A DNA stretch of 64,000 nt, taken from NCBI RefSeq assembly GCF_009827295.1, contig NZ_WTYD01000001.1:1116001-1180000 (forward strand), in the 5' to 3' direction. Position numbers and translations under genes: made by a program. Positions 28,422 to 35,846 of this stretch are shown piece after piece. Numbering within the stretch: the stretch's first letter is position 1; every line of letters begins with the position of its first letter. The notes beneath the pieces are model-generated. The model was given only the letters and a program-made list of their open reading frames with translations. It was not told the origin of the DNA and did no database searches. The DNA comes from Qipengyuania pelagi (GTDB taxonomy: Bacteria > Pseudomonadota > Alphaproteobacteria > Sphingomonadales > Sphingomonadaceae).

Positions 28422-29828
28422 TCAATCCCCCGCCAGTATCCGGTCGACCAGCTGCTTCACCGTGGGGGTGAAGTTGTTCGAGTAGAACGGGTCCTGCTTG
28501 AAGCGGTAGGCCGCATGGCCCGCGAACATGAGATTGTCGTCCACCGGCTCGCCATGAGCGATGTCCTGCAAGGTCTTCTGAATGCAGAAGCTGCGCGGAT
28601 CGGCGAGGCGTCCGGTCGTGTAATCGTCGTGATCCTTCCAGCTCGAAAACTGGCAGTGGCTGAGGCAGCCCATGCAGTCCTTCTGGTCCTTGCGGATCGT
28701 GTCGCGGCTTTCGGGGGTGACGTAGACGATCGTGTCGTCCGGCGTCTTGAGCGCCTCGGTCTGCCCTTCGGCGAACCAGGCCCGCGCGCGGTCGTAATCC
28801 TTCGGCGCGACCCAGAAGTTCTTGCCGCGCACGCCGATATCGAGCTGTTTCGTATGCTCGCCCGCCTCGACCTTGCTGTAGGGGATCTGGCGTTCCGAGC
28901 GGTGGATGAGGTCCCAGAGGAAATCGTTCTTCACCGCGCTCGAATAGAAGCCCGTGGGCGAGAATTTGTGCAGCAGCACATCGCCTTCGTCGAGCGTGCG
29001 CAGGCGATCCTTCCATTCCTGCGGGATCGGGCTTTCCTCGGTCAGCAGGGGCCGCGTTCCGAACTGGAACATGATCCGGCCAAGCTCGGGATTGTCGATC
29101 CAGTCGTTCCATTCGCGCAGGAACCAGACGCCGCCCGCCATGACGATCGCGGTATCTTCGGACACACCTTCATTGCGCATCGTCTCGCGCAGCGCCTTGA
29201 CGCGGGGGTAGGGGTCTTCCGGCTTGCGAGGGTCCTCGGCGTTCGACAGGCCGTTATGTCCGCCCGCCAGCCACGGGTCTTCATAGACCACGGCGGCCAT
29301 CAGATCGGGCACCTTGCTGTAGCTGCGCTTCCACAAGGCACGGAAGGCGCGCGCGGAGCTGACGATCGGCAGGTAGCTCACATTGTAGCGCGCCGCGATC
29401 TCGGCCAGCTTGTAGGGCATTCCCGCCCCGCAGGTGACGCCGGCGACGAGGCCCTTGGTGTTCTCCAGCACGGCTTCCAGGATCTGCTGCGCGCCACCCA
29501 TTTCCCACAGCACGTTGATGTTGATCGCGCCCTTGCCGCCCGCGATGTCATGCGCGCGCTTCACCTGTTCGGTGGCGCCGTCGATCGCATAGCGCATCAG
29601 CTGTTCGTGCCGTTCCTTGCGCGTCAGCTGGTCGTAGACCTGTGGGATGATCTTGCCCTCGGCATCATAGCTGTCGGCGTTCACCGCGCTGACCGTGCCG
29701 ATGCCGCCCGCCGCCGCCCAGGCGCCGGAGCTCAAGTGGTTGGTCGCCGAAACGCCTTTGCCACCTTCGACCAGCGGCCACACTTCGCGCCCGCCATACT
29801 GAATGGGTTCGAGACCCTTGAATGCCAT
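28422..29828 (-). CDS. Flavin oxidoreductase (nitronate monooxygenase family) with Cys cluster
   Basis: This 468-residue TIM-barrel flavoenzyme is related to nitronate monooxygenase and 2-nitropropane dioxygenase, with FMN-site patterns SSGAWAAAGGIGTVSA and VAGVTCGAGMP. It is about 100 residues longer than simple family members. The C-terminal part has Cys385-x2-Cys388-x3-Cys392 (CMGCLSHC) and Cys415 (SFCIQKT), a spacing that looks like a metal or [4Fe-4S] site. Long alphaproteobacterial relatives are annotated as NAD(P)H-dependent flavin oxidoreductase. The substrate is unknown. It is co-directional with the GNAT gene. Confidence 0.85.
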   Translation of the reverse strand: MAFKGLEPIQYGGREVWPLVEGGKGVSATNHLSSGAWAAAGGIGTVSAVNADSYDAEGKIIPQVYDQLTRKERHEQLMRYAIDGATEQVKRAHDIAGGKGAININVLWEMGGAQQILEAVLENTKGLVAGVTCGAGMPYKLAEIAARYNVSYLPIVSSARAFRALWKRSYSKVPDLMAAVVYEDPWLAGGHNGLSNAEDPRKPEDPYPRVKALRETMRNEGVSEDTAIVMAGGVWFLREWNDWIDNPELGRIMFQFGTRPLLTEESPIPQEWKDRLRTLDEGDVLLHKFSPTGFYSSAVKNDFLWDLIHRSERQIPYSKVEAGEHTKQLDIGVRGKNFWVAPKDYDRARAWFAEGQTEALKTPDDTIVYVTPESRDTIRKDQKDCMGCLSHCQFSSWKDHDDYTTGRLADPRSFCIQKTLQDIAHGEPVDDNLMFAGHAAYRFKQDPFYSNNFTPTVKQLVDRILAGD

Positions 29829-29852
29829 GATCCGTCTTTCGTTCGCGTCTTT

Positions 29853-30602
29853 TCAGGTAGCGGATCGCGTGGATGCCGCCGACTTGGCCACCGTGTCTCC
29901 ACGACACGGTTCGATACTCTCCGGTTCGGGTCTGTTAGCGCCCCGTTCGAACTGTGCATAGTACCCCGCCAGTTCGGGCGCATCCTTGAAAGCGACGAGC
30001 TTGTACCCCACCCGCTCGAATTCGCAGGCCAGCAGCATCGGCGCGATGCCGTGCTGGTCGGTCGGACGATCGACATCGACCACGACGACCTGACCGCCCG
30101 GCGTCAGCGAGGGCCACATCCGCCAGAGCAGCGCGTAAGGTTCACCGATTTCGTGATACATATGGACCATGAAGATGCGGTCAAAACTGTCCTCGGGAAG
30201 GTGCGGATCGTCGAGCGAGCCGGGCTGGATGGAGACGTTGTCGATCCGCTGCCGCTCCACCCGACGGCCGAGTCGCTCAAGCGCGCTGCGGTCGATATCC
30301 TGCGCCAGCACCCGGCCATCCTCGCCGACCCGCTCTGCCAGACGCACCGTGTAATAGCCGTTCCCGGCGCCGATATCGGCCACCGTCATCCCCGGCTCGA
30401 TCCCGGCGAGGTCCATGACCGTTTCGGCCTCGCCGCGATTGTCACGCGCGGTTTCGGTGCTGAACTGGTTCGATCCGAGGCCGGACACCGGCCGATCGGG
30501 ACGGGGAAATTCCACCGAGGTTTCGGGCCGGTCGCCGGGCGCCTGACCGCAGGCGGCAAGCGCCAGCAGCAAGCCCACCGAGGCGGCCCGGCGCAGGATC
30601 AC
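29853..30602 (-). CDS. Lipoprotein-signal class I SAM methyltransferase
   Basis: The start is GTG at 30602, overlapping the prfB stop as GTGA. The 249-residue product begins with a convincing lipoprotein signal (ILRRAASVGLLLALAACG, lipobox LAAC). It continues with a class I methyltransferase domain: VADIGAGNGYYTVRLAERVG (SAM motif I), DIDRSALERL (acidic residue of motif II) and FDRIFMVHMYHEI (motif IV region). The pairing is odd because SAM is a cytoplasmic cofactor. Annotators usually call such proteins methyltransferase-domain proteins. Substrate unknown. Confidence 0.8.
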   Translation of the reverse strand: MILRRAASVGLLLALAACGQAPGDRPETSVEFPRPDRPVSGLGSNQFSTETARDNRGEAETVMDLAGIEPGMTVADIGAGNGYYTVRLAERVGEDGRVLAQDIDRSALERLGRRVERQRIDNVSIQPGSLDDPHLPEDSFDRIFMVHMYHEIGEPYALLWRMWPSLTPGGQVVVVDVDRPTDQHGIAPMLLACEFERVGYKLVAFKDAPELAGYYAQFERGANRPEPESIEPCRGDTVAKSAASTRSAT

Positions 30603-31726
30603 TCCACGTCCTCGATCTCGACCGTCTCGCCCGTTACGCGCTGCGCCAGCGCGGCGGAGATGAACGGGTCGAGCGCACCGTCGAGCACATCGTCGGGCGT
30701 CGGGCTGGTCACGCCGGTGCGCAGATCCTTCACCATCTGATAGGGCTGAAGCACATAGCTCCTGATCTGGTGGCCCCATCCGATGTCGGTCTTGCTCTCG
30801 TATTCGGTGCCCGCCGCGGCCTCGCGTTCGGCCATCTCGCGCTCGTAGAGACGGGCCTTGAGCATATTCATCGCGGTCGCACGGTTCTTGTGCTGGCTGC
30901 GGTCGTTCTGGCTGGCGACGACGATCCCGGTCGGTTGGTGCGTGATTCGCACGGCGGAATCGGTGGTGTTGACGTGCTGCCCACCCGCGCCCGAGGCGCG
31001 ATAGGTGTCGATCTTCAGGTCGCTTTCATTGATCTCGATCTCGAAATCGTCGTCGATGACGGGATAGACCCAGACCGAGCTAAAACTGGTGTGGCGCCGC
31101 GCGGAGCTGTCATAGGGGCTGATGCGGACGAGGCGATGCACGCCGCTCTCCGTCTTGGCGTATCCATAGGCATTGTCGCCCTTGATCAGCAGCGTTGCCG
31201 ATTTGATTCCGGCCTGATCGCCCGCCTGATACTCCACCGTCTCGACCTTGAAGCCGCGCTTTTCCGCCCAGCGCGCATACATGCGGAAGAGCATTTCGGC
31301 CCAGTCCTGGCTTTCGGTGCCGCCCGCGCCCGCGTGGATTTCGAGATAGGTGTCGTTCCCATCCGCCTCACCCGACAACAGCGCCTGGACTTTGTCGGCA
31401 TCGGCGCGCGTGGCGAGCTTTTCCAGGCTGACGAGACCGTCCTTCACGACCTCGTCGTCGCCTTCCGCCTCGCCCATCTCGACGAATTCGATCGCATCGG
31501 ACATTTCGGAGGAGATTTCGTTGACGGTCGCGATCGCGGTTTCGAGCTGCTTCTGCTCGCGATTGATCGCCTGCGCTTCCTTGGGATTGTCCCACAGGCT
31601 CGGGTCCTGGACGCGCGCATTGAGCTCGTCCAGACGGCGCAGGGCGCGCTCCCAGTCCAGCGATTGGCGGACCAGCGACAAGGCGGCTTCGATACGGTCG
31701 ATATAGGCCTGCCCTTCGGCACGCAT
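30599..31726 (-). CDS. prfB: Peptide chain release factor 2
   Basis: RF2 terminates translation at UAA and UGA. The 375-residue protein has the peptidyl-tRNA hydrolysis motif GAGGQHVNTT and the recognition region VRISPYDSSARRHTSFSS. The usual SPF anticodon tripeptide appears as SPY, which I recall in alphaproteobacterial RF2. There is no in-frame stop or frameshift site at the start, unlike E. coli. ATG at 31726 has GAAGGA eight bases upstream. Confidence 0.97.
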   Translation of the reverse strand: MRAEGQAYIDRIEAALSLVRQSLDWERALRRLDELNARVQDPSLWDNPKEAQAINREQKQLETAIATVNEISSEMSDAIEFVEMGEAEGDDEVVKDGLVSLEKLATRADADKVQALLSGEADGNDTYLEIHAGAGGTESQDWAEMLFRMYARWAEKRGFKVETVEYQAGDQAGIKSATLLIKGDNAYGYAKTESGVHRLVRISPYDSSARRHTSFSSVWVYPVIDDDFEIEINESDLKIDTYRASGAGGQHVNTTDSAVRITHQPTGIVVASQNDRSQHKNRATAMNMLKARLYEREMAEREAAAGTEYESKTDIGWGHQIRSYVLQPYQMVKDLRTGVTSPTPDDVLDGALDPFISAALAQRVTGETVEIEDVE

Positions 31727-31835
31727 GGTATTAATCCTTCGAGAGATAGTGTCTTACCCACCCGCGCTTAGCGGGCAGGTGCGGTTTGTAAAGTTCAGCG
31801 GCCCATGGGCAGGACTGCGTGAAGCGGGCGCGGGG

Positions 31836-34349
31836 TCAGTAAATCCCGCCCTGCTCCTCGACGAAGTCGGTCTGCGTCTCGATCCGGGGCGTCGCCGCCG
31901 AAACGGTGCGCTGCTCCGCCGCGCGCCCGCGCCTGATCATTTCAAGGATCTCGTTGCGCTTGGCCGCGATCTGGTCCTGGCGGGTGGAACGGGGCGGTTC
32001 GGTATCGGGCTTGAACGCCTCCCAGATAACCGCGGCCTTGGGATCGTCGGACGGGATGCCGTCGAACACCCGCTTGCCGGTGCGGCGATCGATGCGCACC
32101 ATGCGCACACCGGCGGGGGCGATGAATTCGTCGCCTTCCCAGCGGTCCTTCGATGCCTCGACGAAGCGCTTGAAGATCGGCGCGGCGGTATTCCCGCCCT
32201 GCACCCACCCGCCCAGATTGCGGGGCTGGTCGAAGCCGACATACATGCCCGCCACGATCTGCGGACTGCCGCCCACGAACCAAGCATTGGTCGGCCCGGT
32301 GGTGGTCCCGGTCTTGCCGAACAGCGGCATATCGAGACTGCGCAGGCGCACCGCCGTGCCGCGCGTCACCACGCCTTCGAGCATATGGACCGTCTGGAAC
32401 GCGGTGCGCGCGTCCATCGCCTGACGGCCCTTGGCACCGAAGCGCGGCATGGGCTGTCCGTCCCATTCGGCCATATTGCAGCCCGTACAGTCGCGCGTGT
32501 CGGACCGCCAGATCACCTTGCCCCGGCGATCCTGCACATAGTCGATCACGCTCGGCTGGTTGAGGCGCCCCCAATTGACCAGCGCCGAATAGGCGTTGAC
32601 CATCTTTTCGACCGTGGTGTCACCGGCACCCAGCGCGAAGGCGGGATAGGGATCGTAGCTCCCGATATTCATATTCTCGAAGGTCTTGATGACGTTCGGC
32701 ATACCCGCATCCATCGCGATGTGGACGGTCATAAGGTTGCGGCTCTGTTCGAGGCCCCAGCGCATCGTGTGCACCCCGCCCCCGCCGCCGCCGAAATTGC
32801 GGAAGCATTTCTCGCCGAGATTCGCGCCCTGATAGAAGCAATAGGTCTGGTCGGGAATTTCGCTCGCCGGAGTGAGGCCGTGGTCGAGACCGGTGGCATA
32901 GACAAACGGTTTGATCGTCGATCCGGGCTGGCGCAGCGCCTGCGTGGCGCGGTTAAAGCTGCCCAGGCGGCTGTCGAACCCGCCCTGCATAGCGAGGATG
33001 CGCCCGGTCTGCGGGTTCTGCGCGAGGAAGGCGCCCGAGACTTCGGGAACCGTGCGCAGGCGATAGCCGCCCGCCGCTTGCTGCGCCGCGACCACATCGC
33101 CGATATTGAGCGAACCGGGTGCGCCGAGCAGCGAATAGGTCTCGCCACCGGTCAGGCCGATCTTGGGCGACGAGCCCCCTTCGGTCACCACGCCCACGCG
33201 CCAATCTTCGTAATTGATCGAAAGATTGGAGGAACGAAGCTGGCCGATCAGGTCGCCATTGTCGGGGTTCAGGGTGGCGATCGGGCCGGAGAACCCGCGA
33301 TTGCCCTGATAGCTCAGCAATTGCGCCCGCAGCGCATCGCGCGCCGCGTCCTGCAATTCCAGATCGAGCGATGTCCGAACCCAGAGACCGCCCGCATAAA
33401 CGCTGTTGGGTCCGTCTTCCGCATTCTCGCCGAACTTGTCGATCAGCTGGCGGCGCACCTCTTCGAGGAAATAGCCCGCATCCGCCGAGCGTTCCTCGCG
33501 CTGCTGGACCAGACCGAGATCCTGCGCCTTGGCCGCGTTTGCGGCAGCGGCGGTGACGAAATCATTGGCCACCATCTGGTCGAGCACGAAATTGCGCCGT
33601 TCGATCGCCATGTCGCGAAACCGTTCGCGCCCATACCGTTCAGGCGCCTTGGGCAGGATCGCGAGAAACGCCATTTCGTGCAGATCGAGATCGCCGACAT
33701 CCTTGTCGAAATAGGCGCGCGAGGCGGCCTGGACGCCGAAACTGCGACGGCCGAGCGGGATTTCGTTGAGATACAGTTCGAGAATTTCCCGCTTGCTCAG
33801 CGTATCCTCGATCCGGCGGGCGAGGATCATCTCCTTCAGCTTGCGCGTGACCGAATATTCATCGCCGAGCAGGATGTTCTTGGCGACCTGCTGGGTGATG
33901 GTGGAGCCGCCCACGGCGCGTTCGCCCGATCCCATCTTGCTGGCGTAATCGAACACGGCATTGGCCGTGCCGCTCAGATCGACGCCGCCATGGCTGAAGA
34001 ACGTCTTGTCCTCCGCCGCCAGATAGGCCTCGATCAGCTGGGTCGGGAAATCGACATATTGCAGCTGCACGCGCCGTTCGCGGGCATAGGAGTGGACGAT
34101 CTCGCCATCGCCGCCGCGCACCACGGTCGGCAGCGGCGTTTCGTATTCGAGCAGCGTTTCGACATCCGGCAGGTCGCGCGCCAGCAGCGCCCAGGCGGCG
34201 AGCAGGCCCGCGATCGCGAGACCGACAAGGATGCTGCCATATCTGAACCAGCGCCGCTCGCGCCAATTGGCCGCGAACCATGCGAGAGTTCCACCGATGT
34301 CTCGGCGGATACGGTAGCGATAATAGTCTAAAGTGGATTGCTCGGCCAT
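31836..34349 (-). CDS. mrcA: Penicillin-binding protein 1A (bifunctional)
   Basis: This 837-residue class A penicillin-binding protein polymerises and cross-links peptidoglycan. A cytoplasmic N-terminus with basic clusters is followed by one membrane helix (about 37-60) and the glycosyltransferase domain (EDKTFFSHGGVD, then GGSTITQQVAKN). The transpeptidase has the SxxK serine in PGSTIKPF, the SxN motif in EQSRNLM and the KTG motif in FGKTGTT. It lies 80 bases downstream of the amidase gene in the same direction, a peptidoglycan pair. Confidence 0.97.
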   Translation of the reverse strand: MAEQSTLDYYRYRIRRDIGGTLAWFAANWRERRWFRYGSILVGLAIAGLLAAWALLARDLPDVETLLEYETPLPTVVRGGDGEIVHSYARERRVQLQYVDFPTQLIEAYLAAEDKTFFSHGGVDLSGTANAVFDYASKMGSGERAVGGSTITQQVAKNILLGDEYSVTRKLKEMILARRIEDTLSKREILELYLNEIPLGRRSFGVQAASRAYFDKDVGDLDLHEMAFLAILPKAPERYGRERFRDMAIERRNFVLDQMVANDFVTAAAANAAKAQDLGLVQQREERSADAGYFLEEVRRQLIDKFGENAEDGPNSVYAGGLWVRTSLDLELQDAARDALRAQLLSYQGNRGFSGPIATLNPDNGDLIGQLRSSNLSINYEDWRVGVVTEGGSSPKIGLTGGETYSLLGAPGSLNIGDVVAAQQAAGGYRLRTVPEVSGAFLAQNPQTGRILAMQGGFDSRLGSFNRATQALRQPGSTIKPFVYATGLDHGLTPASEIPDQTYCFYQGANLGEKCFRNFGGGGGGVHTMRWGLEQSRNLMTVHIAMDAGMPNVIKTFENMNIGSYDPYPAFALGAGDTTVEKMVNAYSALVNWGRLNQPSVIDYVQDRRGKVIWRSDTRDCTGCNMAEWDGQPMPRFGAKGRQAMDARTAFQTVHMLEGVVTRGTAVRLRSLDMPLFGKTGTTTGPTNAWFVGGSPQIVAGMYVGFDQPRNLGGWVQGGNTAAPIFKRFVEASKDRWEGDEFIAPAGVRMVRIDRRTGKRVFDGIPSDDPKAAVIWEAFKPDTEPPRSTRQDQIAAKRNEILEMIRRGRAAEQRTVSAATPRIETQTDFVEEQGGIY

Positions 34350-34429
34350 CTGGGTCCCATCGTCCGGTGTCGGCCCCCTAGCACGCCAAGCCTGTCGCGC
34401 GCCATAACGAAGCGAACGGCAATCGACCG

Positions 34430-35416
34430 TCAGGCCGCCGGTGCTTCGTCCGCCGCTTCTGGTCCCGCATCGGATGTCGTCTCGGTCGGCGCGTCATCCG
34501 CGGTCGACTCGTTCGCCTCGTCGGTTTCCTCGCCCAGAAGATCGTCCCGTTGGCGCACGAAATAGATGCGGATGGCGCGCGCGAGGGTATCGGCGAAACG
34601 CTTGCGACCCGCAGGCGAGGCGAGGCGCGCGGCCTCTTCCTGATTGGTGATGAACCCGCTTTCGAACAGGACGCTCGGCACGTCCGGCGCACGCAGGACC
34701 TTGAGAGCGGCGGAGCGACGCGGCTGCGGATGGAACCGGATCGCGCCCTCGGCTTCGCGCTGGATCAGATCGGCGAACTGGCGCGATTCCGCCTGCGTGC
34801 GCCGCTGCGACAATTCGACGAGGATGGTGTTCACCACATCGCTCTGCCCGGCGACGTCCTGTCCGTTGATCCGGTCGGAGCGGTTCTCCCGCTCGGCAAA
34901 GCGCGCCGCCGCCTCGCTGCTCGCCTGCGAGGAAAGAGTATAGATGCTGGCACCCTCAACCTCGCTCGCCTCGCCTGCGGAATCGGCGTGGATCGACACG
35001 AACAGATCCGCACCGAGCCGCCGCGCGATTTCGAAGCGTTCGGCATGGAGGAGATAGCGATCGTCGCTCCGCGTCAGAGCGACGCGGACGTCTCCCTGTT
35101 CCAGCAGGGCATCGCGCAACGCTTTCGCGAGATCGAGGACGAGATCCTTCTCGACCACGCCGACACCGGACGCACCAGGATCGTGCCCGCCATGGCCAGG
35201 ATCGATCACGACCAGTGGACGGTCATCGCCCTCGTCACCTTCGATTTGCGGAAGGTCCACCGCCGCGTTGTTTTCGAGCACGATGCGAGGCGCATAATCC
35301 CGGCCGAAATGCGGGATCGGCAGATCGCGGCCGCTTGTAGCCGCCACGCCCATCGCCATTGCGAACAGCGCGACGGGGAGTGCCAGGATCACGTAAGGAT
35401 GAGGACGGCGCTGCAT
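34430..35416 (-). CDS. N-acetylmuramoyl-L-alanine amidase (AmiC type)
   Basis: This 328-residue zinc amidase cleaves the stem peptide from peptidoglycan during cell separation. The N-terminus has a membrane or signal helix (about 8-28). Zinc and catalytic residues are visible in DPGHGGHDPGA, the glutamate of VVEKDL, the histidine of SIHADS and the glutamate of LFESGF. There is no AMIN or LysM domain. After the catalytic domain comes an acidic, Thr/Ala-rich tail of about 40 residues. It precedes mrcA and is divergent from rne. Confidence 0.95.
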   Translation of the reverse strand: MQRRPHPYVILALPVALFAMAMGVAATSGRDLPIPHFGRDYAPRIVLENNAAVDLPQIEGDEGDDRPLVVIDPGHGGHDPGASGVGVVEKDLVLDLAKALRDALLEQGDVRVALTRSDDRYLLHAERFEIARRLGADLFVSIHADSAGEASEVEGASIYTLSSQASSEAAARFAERENRSDRINGQDVAGQSDVVNTILVELSQRRTQAESRQFADLIQREAEGAIRFHPQPRRSAALKVLRAPDVPSVLFESGFITNQEEAARLASPAGRKRFADTLARAIRIYFVRQRDDLLGEETDEANESTADDAPTETTSDAGPEAADEAPAA

Positions 35417-35429
35417 CGCAGGGGCCGCA

Positions 35430-35475
35430 TTACGGGGTTACGGGGTCATCGCGCAATAACCCGTTCGCGCAATAA
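35430..35475. promoter_or_regulatory. Direct repeats upstream of the amidase gene
   Basis: Two repeat pairs lie side by side, ending 14 bases before the amidase start codon. TTACGGGG occurs twice in tandem (35430-35445). TCGCGCAATAA occurs twice (35449-35459 and 35465-35475) with a 16-base period. The latter reads TTATTGCGCGA on the amidase strand. Such spaced direct repeats are typical of a regulator binding site or repeated promoter elements. No specific regulator is identified. Confidence 0.4.
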
Positions 35476-35846
35476 GGTTGCCGTGCCCCTGCCCTGATGC
35501 TAGCGCGGATTTCGCAAGAGTCCGAAACCAATCGGACCCGGCGCGGGATCGCCTGTATTTATCGCGATCCCTCGAAACAGGTTGATGCGACACATGATCA
35601 AGCCCTTCCCGCTCTTCCACACGCAGGCATCTGCCGGCGGTGTGGCTGGTGCGGGCCAGGTAACGCGCACCATGCGCGGGATCGGTTTCGCAGACACGCA
35701 TTTCCGGCTCGGACGCGCTGTGCGCCTCGACCGGTTCCTATCGACCGCCCTCACCCGTTCGAAGTTCGGCAGAGGCGGTTCCCATAACAATTCGCGCACG
35801 GGCGAGGCCGGGTCGCACCCGCCCCCCTGCGCTTGGAGACATATCA
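35476..35846 (+). promoter_or_regulatory. Long leader and promoter region of rne
   Basis: About 430 bases (35417-35846) separate the amidase and rne starts, the only gap over 300 bases in the window, and no gene is seen in it. AT-rich TGTATTTATCG at about 35551-35561 could be a -10 region. The rest is GC-rich with short inverted repeats around GGTGCGGGCC...GCGCACC (35648-35675). RNase E is known in other bacteria to regulate its own mRNA through a structured leader, so a long 5' UTR here is plausible. The ribosome site GGAG lies nine bases before the ATG. Confidence 0.4.

Noticed and set aside
30599..31726. Programmed frameshift in prfB
   Set aside because: The frame is continuous from ATG to stop with no UGA near codon 26, as usual in alphaproteobacteria.
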